From Pseudomonas entomophila (GTDB lineage: Bacteria; Pseudomonadota; Gammaproteobacteria; Pseudomonadales; Pseudomonadaceae), in the NCBI RefSeq assembly GCF_029478665.1, contig NZ_JARPQB010000023.1, forward strand, positions 62,001 to 126,000: a stretch of 64,000 bases of DNA, written 5' to 3'. Position 1 is the stretch's first letter. The number at the start of each line of letters is the position of its first letter. Shown one piece after another: positions 21,196 to 28,545 of the stretch. The notes beneath the pieces are model-generated. The model had not been told where the DNA came from and searched no databases. It saw only the letters and a list, made by a program, of their open reading frames with translations. The position numbers and the translations under genes were made by a program.

Positions 21196-21254
21196 GGCGC
21201 GCGGTCAAGCCGTCTACCCTCCCGAGGAGGGCAAGTCCGGCTTGCCCGAGCGCC
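21196..21254 (-). terminator. Compound terminator after slyD
   Basis: A nested structure read on the minus strand: outer GGCGC/GCGCC, middle CGGCTTG/CAAGCCG arms, and an inner CCCTCC/GGAGGG hairpin. It is followed by CTTTTTAG. The T5 run on the minus strand makes it a Rho-independent terminator for slyD that shields the peroxidase gene. Confidence 0.8.
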
Positions 21255-21283
21255 TGGCGACTTTCTGAGCTTAGCGCAGAAAA

Positions 21284-21769
21284 TCAGTGGTGATGGCCAC
21301 CTTCGCCGTGGATGTGACGGTGAGCGATTTCTTCTTCGCTGGCATCACGCACGTCAATGACCTTGACCTTGAAGTTCAGGCGCTGGCCGGCCAGCGGGTG
21401 GTTGCCGTCGACGGTCACGTCGTCGCCGTCGATGTCGCGGATGGTAACGATCTGCATCTGGCCATCCGGCGCCGAGGCGTGGAACTGCATGCCGACTTCC
21501 AGTTTGTCGACGCCTTCGAACAGGCTGCTGCTCAGGGTGCTGACCAGCTCGGCGGAGTATTCGCCATAAGCGTCTTCTGGTTCGATGGCGACGGTCAGTT
21601 CGTCACCGGCCTGTTTGCCTTCCAGGGCTTTTTCCAGGCCCGGGATGATGTTTCCGGCACCGTGCAGGTAGACCAGCGGCGCACCACCGGCGGAGCTGTC
21701 GATGACCTCACCAGCGTCGTTGGTCAGGGTATAGTCGATGGAGACAGCCTTGTTGGCGGCGATCAGCAT
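21284..21769 (-). CDS. slyD: FKBP-type peptidyl-prolyl isomerase SlyD
   Basis: Cytoplasmic prolyl isomerase and chaperone, also a nickel-binding protein in E. coli. It has 161 aa. The FKBP domain is split by the insert-in-flap chaperone domain: SIDYTLTNDAGEVIDSS, then GAGNIIPGLEKALEGK, then the insert from PEDAYGEYSAEL, then the FKBP end NHPLAGQRLNFKVKV. The tail HRHIHGEGGHHH is His-rich but much shorter than in E. coli. The ATG at 21769 follows AAAGGT; frame and family alignment exclude the 25 extra upstream residues. Confidence 0.95.
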   Translation of the reverse strand: MLIAANKAVSIDYTLTNDAGEVIDSSAGGAPLVYLHGAGNIIPGLEKALEGKQAGDELTVAIEPEDAYGEYSAELVSTLSSSLFEGVDKLEVGMQFHASAPDGQMQIVTIRDIDGDDVTVDGNHPLAGQRLNFKVKVIDVRDASEEEIAHRHIHGEGGHHH

Positions 21770-21842
21770 GGGGCAAGACCTTTTGCAAAAGAATGTAGAA
21801 CCGGGAAGTGTAACCAAGGCATCGTCCGATTGCGAACGCGCC

Positions 21843-22070
21843 ATGGATGAACAGTCGCCCGTCAGTCAGATCATCGGCTTCCATCAGGACGAGGAAGGTC
21901 ACTGGGTGGTCGATCTGTCCTGCGGCCACACCCAGCACCTGCGCCACCAGCCCCCCTGGCAATCGCGCCCCTGGGTGCTCGACCCCGTCCAGCGTGCGCA
22001 ACGGGTCGGCCAGGCATTTGCCTGTGGCTGGTGCGCCCAGGGTGCCGTTAGCGCTACCCTTGGCCATTGA
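21843..22070 (+). CDS. DUF3565 family small protein
   Basis: A 75-aa protein of unknown function. It has GFHQDEEGHWVVDLSCGHTQ and HLRHQPPWQSRPW, and a C-terminal CGWC. The Cys/His spacing (CGHTQHLRH, CGWC) suggests a bound metal, probably zinc; this is inference. It starts only 73 bp from the divergent slyD start and ends 32 bp before pta, so it may share the pta transcript. No good ribosome site is visible upstream of 21843. Confidence 0.75.
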   Translation: MDEQSPVSQIIGFHQDEEGHWVVDLSCGHTQHLRHQPPWQSRPWVLDPVQRAQRVGQAFACGWCAQGAVSATLGH

Positions 22071-22102
22071 ATTCCTTGCACCGCTTATTTCGAGAAGCAC
22101 GC

Positions 22103-24193
22103 ATGCAGACATTTTTCATCGCGCCGACCGACTTTGGTGTCGGCCTGACCTCCATCAGCCTGGGCCTGGTCCGTACCCTGGAACGCGCCGGGCTCAAGGT
22201 CGGCTTCTTCAAGCCGATCGCCCAACCGCATCCCGGCGACACCGGCCCGGAACGCTCCAGCGAACTGGTCGCCCGCACCCACGGCATCAAGCCGCCCACG
22301 CCATTGAGCCTGGCCCACGTCGAACGCATGCTCGGTGACGGGCAACTGGACGAACTGCTCGAAGAGATCATCCGTCTCTACCAGCAAGCCTGCGTCGGCA
22401 AGGACGTGGTGGTCGTGGAGGGCATGGTGCCGACCCGGCACGCCAGCTATGCGGCACGGGTCAACCTGCACCTGGCCAAGAGCCTGGATGCCGAGGTGAT
22501 CCTGGTATCAGCGCCGGAAAACGAGGTATTGAGCGAGCTGTCCGGCCGGGTCGAGCTGCAGGCCCAGCTGTTCGGCGGCCCGCGCGATCCGAAGGTGCTG
22601 GGGGTGATCCTCAACAAGGTGCGCACCGACGAAAGCATGGCCGATTTCGCCACGCGTCTGCGCGAGCACTCGCCACTGCTGCGTGGCAACGATTTCCGCC
22701 TGCTGGGGTGCATCCCCTATCAAGCCGACCTCAACGCGCCGCGCACCCGCGATGTCGCCGAACTGCTCGGCGCCCAGGTGCTCAACGCCGGTGACTACGA
22801 ACAGCGGCGCATGAACAAGATCATCATCTGCGCGCGCACCGTGGCCAACACCGTGCCGCTGCTGACCTCCGGCACCCTGGTGGTGACCCCGGGCGACCGT
22901 GACGACATCATCCTCGCAGTGAGCCTGGCGGCGATCAACGGCGTGCCCCTGGCAGGCCTGCTGCTGACCAGCGACAGCAAACCCGATCCGCGCATCCTCG
23001 GCCTGTGCCGCGGCGCCCTGCAAGCGGGCCTGCCGATTCTGTCGGTGAGCACCGGCTCCTACGACACCGCCAACCAGCTCAATTCGCTGAACCGCGAGAT
23101 CCCGGTGGATGACCGTGAGCGCGCCGAATTCATCACTGACTTCGTCGCCAGCCATCTCGATGCCGCCTGGCTGCACCAGCGCTGTGGCACGCCACGCGAG
23201 CTGCGCCTGTCGCCAGCGGTGTTCCGCTACCAGTTGATCCAGCGCGCCCAGCAGGCCAACAAGCGCATCGTCCTGCCCGAGGGCGCCGAGCCACTGCTGG
23301 TCCAGGCCGCCGCCCTGTGCCAGGCGCGCGGCATCGCCCGCTGCGTGCTGCTGGCCAAGCCGGAAGCGGTGGAAGCCGTCGCCCGTGCCCAGGGCATCAC
23401 CCTGCCGCCCGACCTGGAGGTGCTGGATCCGGAGCTGATTCGCAGCCGTTATGTCGAGCCCATGGTCGAGCTGCGCAAGAGCAAGAACCTCAACGCGCCA
23501 ATGGCCGAGCAGCAACTTGAGGATCCGGTGGTGATCGCCACCATGATGCTTGCCCTGGGCGAGGTCGACGGCCTGGTTTCGGGCCTGGTGCACTCCACCG
23601 CCAATACCATTCGCCCGGCCCTGCAACTGATCAAGACCGCACCGGGCGCCAGCCTGGTGTCGTCGGTGTTCTTCATGCTGTTCCCCGACCAGGTGCTGGT
23701 GTATGGCGATTGCGTGATGAACCCACACCCCAGCGCCGCCGAACTGGCCGAGATCGCCCGGCAGAGCGCCGAGTCGGCCGAATCGTTCGGCATCGCGCCA
23801 CGGGTGGCGATGCTCAGCTACTCCAGCGATTCGGCGGCCAGCGACGAAGAGGTGGAGAAGGTGCGCGAGGCCACACGCCTGGCGCAGCAGGCCGAGCACG
23901 ACCTGCTGATCGACGGGCCGCTGCAGTACGACGCCGCCGCCAACCCCGAGATCGCCCGCCAGCTGGCGCCATCGAGCCCGGTGGCCGGGCGCGCCACGGT
24001 GTTCGTGTTCCCCGATCTGAACACCGGCAACACCACCCACAAGGCCGTGCAACGCAGCGCCGACTGCGTCAGCCTCGGGCCGATGCTCCAGGGGCTGCGC
24101 AAGCCGGTCAACGACCTGCCGCGCGGGGCACAGGTGGACGATATCGTGCATACCATCGCGCTGACGGCCATTCAGGCCAGCACCGTGCGCTGA
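22103..24193 (+). CDS. pta: Phosphate acetyltransferase
   Basis: Interconverts acetyl-CoA and acetyl phosphate. It has 696 aa, the long form. Residues about 1-210 are a BioD-like P-loop-fold domain (FFIAPTDFGVGLTSISLGL), followed by a DRTGG domain at about 220-330 and the catalytic PTA/PTB domain from about 375 (QRAQQANKRIVLPEGAEP, SGLVHSTANTIRPALQ, SSVFFMLFPDQVLVYGDCVM). The ATG at 22103 is fixed by the family start MQTFFIAPTD. The usual partner ackA is not in this window, so pta stands apart from it. Confidence 0.96.
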   Translation: MQTFFIAPTDFGVGLTSISLGLVRTLERAGLKVGFFKPIAQPHPGDTGPERSSELVARTHGIKPPTPLSLAHVERMLGDGQLDELLEEIIRLYQQACVGKDVVVVEGMVPTRHASYAARVNLHLAKSLDAEVILVSAPENEVLSELSGRVELQAQLFGGPRDPKVLGVILNKVRTDESMADFATRLREHSPLLRGNDFRLLGCIPYQADLNAPRTRDVAELLGAQVLNAGDYEQRRMNKIIICARTVANTVPLLTSGTLVVTPGDRDDIILAVSLAAINGVPLAGLLLTSDSKPDPRILGLCRGALQAGLPILSVSTGSYDTANQLNSLNREIPVDDRERAEFITDFVASHLDAAWLHQRCGTPRELRLSPAVFRYQLIQRAQQANKRIVLPEGAEPLLVQAAALCQARGIARCVLLAKPEAVEAVARAQGITLPPDLEVLDPELIRSRYVEPMVELRKSKNLNAPMAEQQLEDPVVIATMMLALGEVDGLVSGLVHSTANTIRPALQLIKTAPGASLVSSVFFMLFPDQVLVYGDCVMNPHPSAAELAEIARQSAESAESFGIAPRVAMLSYSSDSAASDEEVEKVREATRLAQQAEHDLLIDGPLQYDAAANPEIARQLAPSSPVAGRATVFVFPDLNTGNTTHKAVQRSADCVSLGPMLQGLRKPVNDLPRGAQVDDIVHTIALTAIQASTVR

Positions 24194-24202
24194 ATGCAGA
24201 TG

Positions 24203-24320
24203 GGGCCGCTACGCGCCCCATCGCGGGTAAACCCGCTCCTACAGGTGCAGTACAAACCTCAAGGCTTGCGCTGTACCTGTAGGAGCGGGTTTACCCGCGA
24301 TGGGCTGCGAAGCGGCCCCA
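24203..24320. repeat. REP inverted pair, class GCGGGT-AA-ACCCGC
   Basis: Arms at 24219-24246 and 24275-24302 form a perfect 28-bp inverted repeat (ending CCGCTCCTACAGGT on the left). Outer GGGGCCGC/GCGGCCCC flanks lengthen it. It fills the convergent pta/OmpA-lipoprotein gap. Confidence 0.92.
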
Positions 24321-24341
24321 CCGACTCAGCGTCTTGGCGAC

Positions 24342-25061
24342 TCAGGGGTACTGCTGAACGGTACCCTGCTGGTCATACTGCTGACCCGGGATCGGCTTCA
24401 GGTTGACCTCGACCCTACGGTTCTGCGCACGGCCGTTGGTATCGGCGTTGCTGGCGATCGGCTGGTCCGGGCCCATGCCGCGCACGGTCACCCGCGTTGC
24501 GTCAACGCCCTGCGAGGTCAGGTAGCTGCTGACGGCCTGGGCGCGGCGCTGCGACAGGTCCATGTTGTGCTGGCGGCTGCCGGTGCTGTCGGTGAAGCCG
24601 ACTACCTCGATGGTGTTCTGGTTGAACTGCTTGAACGAGTTGGCGAGGTTGTTCAGCGGCGAGTAGAAGCTTGGGGAGATGTTCGCCGAGTCGGTGGCGA
24701 AGGTGATGTTGCCCGGCATGATCAGCTTGATCTGGTCACCCTGACGCTGCACTTCGACGCCGGTGTTGGCCATCTTCGCGCGCAACTCGGCTTCCTGCTT
24801 GTCGGCGTAGTAGCCATAGCCGGCGGCGGCGGCGCCCACCGCGGCAGCGCCGATCAGCGCGCCCTTGCCACGGTTGTTGTGGTCGATGGCAGCACCAGCG
24901 ATGGCGCCGGCCAGCGCACCGAGCCCACCGTACTTGGCGGTCTTGCTCATCCCTGTGGATTCCTGCGACTGGCCCTGGTTGTCATACGGGTTGGGGCTGG
25001 CACAACCGGACATCAGGGCAGCGGCGGTAGCGACGATAATCAGACGACGCATGGTGAACAT
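24342..25061 (-). CDS. OmpA-family lipoprotein with glycine zipper
   Basis: Outer-membrane-anchored, peptidoglycan-binding protein of 239 aa. A lipoprotein signal ends in LMSGC. Then comes a Gly/Ala-rich glycine-zipper stretch (GGLGALAGAIAGAAIDHNNR, GALIGAAAVGAAAAGYGYYA) at about 45-85, and an OmpA C-terminal domain from about 120 with VVGFTDSTGSRQHNMDLSQR and NADTNGRAQNRRVEV. The Asp and Arg that bind diaminopimelate are present. The ATG at 25061 has AGGAG 8 bases upstream; the ATG at 25052 is too far from it. It resembles E. coli YiaD. Confidence 0.9.
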   Translation of the reverse strand: MFTMRRLIIVATAAALMSGCASPNPYDNQGQSQESTGMSKTAKYGGLGALAGAIAGAAIDHNNRGKGALIGAAAVGAAAAGYGYYADKQEAELRAKMANTGVEVQRQGDQIKLIMPGNITFATDSANISPSFYSPLNNLANSFKQFNQNTIEVVGFTDSTGSRQHNMDLSQRRAQAVSSYLTSQGVDATRVTVRGMGPDQPIASNADTNGRAQNRRVEVNLKPIPGQQYDQQGTVQQYP

Positions 25062-25156
25062 GGACAAGCTCCTACTGAAATTCAAAAGTGCGGCGGATCA
25101 CTCACGGATCTGTGCCAGCCTTGGATTGCAGCGCAGCGGAAAAATTCCATGAAACC

Positions 25157-25801
25157 TCAGGCGCGCACGAACGGGTTCTCGCGCATCTCGTCGCCGAGGC
25201 GGGTGTCCGGGCCATGGCCGGTCACCACGATGGCCTCTTCATCCAGGCGGTACAGGCGTTCCTTGATGGAACGAACGATAGCCCGCTGATCGCCCCCCCA
25301 CAAATCGGTGCGCCCCACGCCCCGGCGGAACAGGGTGTCGCCGGCGATCAGCAGCTTGTGCTCGGCGAACCAGAAGCTCATGGAGCCCGGCGTGTGCCCG
25401 GGGGTGTGCAGCGCCACGCCGCAGCCGCAGGCCAGCTCCTCGTCGTCGCTCAGCCAGCGGTCAGGCGAAGGTACGGGGGGGTAGGGCATGCCGAACATCT
25501 GGCATTGCATCTCCAGGTTGTCCCACAGCGGCTGGTCGGCCTTGTGCAGGTGCAACGTGGCGCCGGTCAGCGCCTTGAGCTTGCCGGAGGCGAGGAAGTG
25601 ATCGAAGTGGGCATGGGTGTGGATGATGCTCACCAGCGTCAGGCCGTGGTGCTGCAGGCGGGCGAGGATCTTCTGCTCGTCACCGCCCGGGTCGACGACG
25701 ATGGCTTTCTTGGTGAGGGGGTCGCCGATCAGGGTGCAGTTGCACTGCAACGGGCCTACGGGGAAGGTTTCGCGGATGAGGGAGGCAGGTAATGAGTTCA
25801 T
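25157..25801 (-). CDS. MBL-fold hydrolase, type II glyoxalase (GloC-like)
   Basis: Metallo-beta-lactamase-fold enzyme of 214 aa, probably hydrolysing S-lactoylglutathione or related thioesters. Metal ligands are HTHAHFDH, the His in HTPGHTPGSMS, the Asp in IAGDTLFRRGVGR, and the final His in VVTGHGPDT. The length and the DTLFRRGVGRTD loop fit GloC (YcbL) rather than the 255-aa GloB. The frame opens at 25801. A 361-bp gap dominated by a long inverted repeat lies upstream. Confidence 0.88.
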   Translation of the reverse strand: MNSLPASLIRETFPVGPLQCNCTLIGDPLTKKAIVVDPGGDEQKILARLQHHGLTLVSIIHTHAHFDHFLASGKLKALTGATLHLHKADQPLWDNLEMQCQMFGMPYPPVPSPDRWLSDDEELACGCGVALHTPGHTPGSMSFWFAEHKLLIAGDTLFRRGVGRTDLWGGDQRAIVRSIKERLYRLDEEAIVVTGHGPDTRLGDEMRENPFVRA

Positions 25802-25875
25802 GTTCGGCCCATGAAGGTGTTTCGCTTATTTACACAGATATCAAGATGCTCGATTAAAGCATTGCAGCGCCCGTG

Positions 25876-26083
25876 AGATCGAGCGCCGCCCGCGCGGCGC
25901 ATCGCGGATGAATCCGCTCCTACATTTATTGCAACGTGGCCATGCCAGATAGGCCATGGTTGTCCGCCTTGTTTGTTCGCCGCGATTTTTCGACTGGCGC
26001 TGCCGCCGCCCAAGGCGCGGCACGTTGCAACCGATGTAGGAGCGGATTCATCCGCGATGCGCCGCGCGGGCGGCGCTCGATCT
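25876..26083. repeat. Long perfect inverted repeat containing a REP pair
   Basis: Arms at 25876-25925 and 26034-26083 are 50 bp and perfectly complementary. They contain a REP pair of class GCGGAT-GA-ATCCGC plus GAGCGCCGCCCGCGCGGCGC outside it. Inside, TTGCAACGTG (25929-25938) pairs with CACGTTGCAA (26021-26030). The unpaired centre is about 82 bases with no gene. It fills most of the 25802-26162 gap between GloC and the histidine kinase, both on the minus strand. The rest of that gap shows nothing I recognise. Confidence 0.92.
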
Positions 26084-26162
26084 GAAGAGCACTGCAAAGC
26101 CATCGCCAGGCACCTGGCAGCCAACACGCGCCCCCTGAAGGGCCGACGTGTTCACCCGGTTC

Positions 26163-26828
26163 TCAGGGCAGATACAACCGGAACAACCCGCCGCCCAGCG
26201 TCCCGCCATTCGCGATTTCATGCAGTGCGGCAATCCGCGCGGCAAAGTACAACCCCAGCCCGGTACTGCCACTCTGCGAATCGATACCCTGCACATAGTC
26301 GTGCTGGCGCTCGAGCATGCGCTGTGGATAACCGGTGCCGTCGTCGTTGACGCTGATCACCAGTTGCTCGCCCTCTTCCTCGATGCTGATCAACAACGCA
26401 TGACCGGCATAGCGGATGGCATTGGTGAGCACGTTGGCAACGACCGAAGCAACCAGCTCGCGGTCGAAGAACCCCAATGGGCTTTCGGTCTCGATACGCC
26501 AGGTGGCGAGGATGTCACGGTGCTTGATTACCTCTTCCTGGGCCGCCAGCTGAGCTTCGATGAAATCGTCGAGTTCGTGGTAGTCCGGGCAGATGGGGAG
26601 CTGGTTGACGCCCAGCTTGTACAGCCCCAGCAACTGCACCAGCATGCCGTTCAAGTGGCTGAGCTCATGCTCCACCACGCCTTGCTCGGTGCCGCCGCGC
26701 AGATCTTCGGGCAGGCGCGCCAGCCATTGGCTGTGGGCATGGGTCAGCGCCGAAAGGGAGTTCTTCAGGTCGTGCACGGTGGAGGCGATCACCGTGGAGA
26801 AATCCAGCCCCTGGTTGTCCTGGTTCAT
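26163..26828 (-). CDS. Sensorless histidine kinase
   Basis: A 221-aa two-component kinase made only of the dimerisation and ATPase domains. The likely phosphorylated His is at about residue 19 in TVHDLKNSLSAL. ATPase marks are the N box VVANVLTNAIRYA, the G1 box VNDDGTGYP and the G2 box GSTGLGLYFAARIAALHE. No membrane segment and no sensor domain are present. The start at 26828 overlaps the stop of the response regulator by 4 bp (ATGA), so the two are made together. The signal probably reaches it through a partner. Confidence 0.88.
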   Translation of the reverse strand: MNQDNQGLDFSTVIASTVHDLKNSLSALTHAHSQWLARLPEDLRGGTEQGVVEHELSHLNGMLVQLLGLYKLGVNQLPICPDYHELDDFIEAQLAAQEEVIKHRDILATWRIETESPLGFFDRELVASVVANVLTNAIRYAGHALLISIEEEGEQLVISVNDDGTGYPQRMLERQHDYVQGIDSQSGSTGLGLYFAARIAALHEIANGGTLGGGLFRLYLP

Positions 26829-28432
26829 GCGCCGAACACCCGGATGTGCAATTTGCGGTAGCGGTCGTAGCGGCTGTCGCTGGCGGGAATGCCGGCCACG
26901 CTGGTCAGGCAGTTGCGGCACTCTTGCATGACTGCGGGCGACGGCGTCTCGCCACCGATGCGCAACAGCGCCTGGGCAGTGTTCAAGGCGATACTGATGT
27001 TCTTCGGCTGCAACGACAGCGCCTTGCGGAACATGCCCAGCGCCTCGTTGAGCTGCCCACCCTGATAGCTGCGCACGCCTTGACGGTTCAGATCCACCGC
27101 CTCGGTCACGGCACCGAGCACCGTGGGGTCGTCGGTGAGCTTGGCCACGCTCTGCATGACCTTGGGATCGTCGCCGTAGGTCTCCACGCACCCCTTGAGA
27201 ATCGAGGTACCCGCCGCGTCCTGGCCAAGCTGCTGCAACTGCTTGGCCACGGTGAGCGCTGCTTCAACCGAGAAGAACTGTTCCATCTTGTCCAGGCGCT
27301 GCATGGCCTGCTCGGTGAGCTTGGCCGCGGTTTCCGCGTCACCGGCCTGTTGCAGACTGGCGGCCTTCATCAAGCGTGCGCGCACCTGCAGGCCCTGGTC
27401 CTCGACGTTCTCCTTGGCCACTTCGCTGAGCACGGTGTTGATTTCGACGCGAGTCCGGGCGTCGAGACCGTTGCCGGCGTTCTTGTTCATCAGTGCCTGA
27501 ACGAGCCCCAGGTTGCTTTCGGCATCCTTGTAGCGCGAACTCTGCCCTTGATTCACGGCGTGACGGAAGGCCTTCGACGCACTCTCGAAGTCGGCGTTAT
27601 CCAGGGCCAGCTTACCCAGGGCGGCCTGTCGGCGCACGGCGAGTGGCGACAGACGTACCGCCTCTTCAAGCATGTGCTGGGCACGCCGGGTTTCACCCTG
27701 GGCGACCAGCACCTCCGCCATGCCGTCATACAGGTTGGGCATGATCGGGAAGGCTTTGAGCGCCTGCTCGTAGACGCCCTGGGCCTGGGCGTTCTGGCCG
27801 CGCTTGTGCAACAGGTTGCCCAGTGCGGCGTAGACCCATGGCTGTGGACGGCTGGCGAGGATGCTCTTGAGGAACTTCTCAAGCTCCTCGAAACGGTTCA
27901 GGTCACGCAGTGCGTCGGCGCGATAGCGCAGGCACAGCGGGGCGAAACGCGGATCTTTCTTGCACAATTCTGCACAAGCCGCGAGCACTTCGGCCGGGCG
28001 GGAGCGGTCGAGGGCCTGGAGGATCGGTTTGAGCAACGTCTTGCGCTGGGTGAGCTTCTCCAGCCGCTGGGCCAGACCAACCCGATTGAAAGGCTTGGTC
28101 AGGTAGGCGTCGGGCTCGTGCTCAATGGCACTGAGCACGATGGACTGGCTGCTCTCGGCCGTGACCATGATGAACACGCACTCATGGCTGATGAGCTTGT
28201 CGAGGATCAGGTCTTCGAGCACCTGCTGGCCATTCTTCTTGCCATCGCCCAGGTGGAAGTCCTGGAGAATGAAGTCGTAGCGCTTCTGCGAGCACATGCG
28301 CAGCGCCTGCTCGCCGCTGTCCGCGGTATCCACGTCGCGCACGCCCAGCTCCCGCAGCATGGAGCGGGTCGAAGTGCGAAAGTCGGTGAAGTCGTCGACG
28401 ATCAGAAAGTTTTTTTGCCCGTACTGCAGCAT
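26825..28432 (-). CDS. Response regulator with C-terminal TPR array
   Basis: A 535-aa protein with a receiver domain at about 1-125 and a helical repeat region to the end, without a DNA-binding or known output domain. Receiver marks are FLIVDDFTDFR (acidic pair), ILQDFHLGDGKKNG with the phosphorylated Asp, the MVTAES Thr and the LTKPF Lys. The rest carries TPR-like repeats such as YAALGNLLHKRGQNAQAQGV and EALGMFRKALSLQPKNISIA. The ATG at 28432 is chosen over an upstream GTG because AGG is spaced 8 bases from it. The output is probably protein-protein contact. It is co-translated with the downstream kinase. Confidence 0.88.
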   Translation of the reverse strand: MLQYGQKNFLIVDDFTDFRTSTRSMLRELGVRDVDTADSGEQALRMCSQKRYDFILQDFHLGDGKKNGQQVLEDLILDKLISHECVFIMVTAESSQSIVLSAIEHEPDAYLTKPFNRVGLAQRLEKLTQRKTLLKPILQALDRSRPAEVLAACAELCKKDPRFAPLCLRYRADALRDLNRFEELEKFLKSILASRPQPWVYAALGNLLHKRGQNAQAQGVYEQALKAFPIMPNLYDGMAEVLVAQGETRRAQHMLEEAVRLSPLAVRRQAALGKLALDNADFESASKAFRHAVNQGQSSRYKDAESNLGLVQALMNKNAGNGLDARTRVEINTVLSEVAKENVEDQGLQVRARLMKAASLQQAGDAETAAKLTEQAMQRLDKMEQFFSVEAALTVAKQLQQLGQDAAGTSILKGCVETYGDDPKVMQSVAKLTDDPTVLGAVTEAVDLNRQGVRSYQGGQLNEALGMFRKALSLQPKNISIALNTAQALLRIGGETPSPAVMQECRNCLTSVAGIPASDSRYDRYRKLHIRVFGA

Positions 28433-28545
28433 CAACACGACCTGTATGCGAAGAAATGGGGAGAAGGCGCGCGACGATGCATGGCGCCGAATCCTGTATC
28501 GGCAGCGGGTCGGGAAAGATGAGCCCTGGAGTGACGCTGGCCGGG

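Noticed and set aside
22508..24151. A 547-codon minus-strand frame opposite pta
   Set aside because: Same reasoning; pta covers the full length with intact motifs.
26846..28522. A 558-codon plus-strand frame opposite the TPR response regulator
   Set aside because: Antisense composition and no recognisable domain; the regulator is clearly coding.
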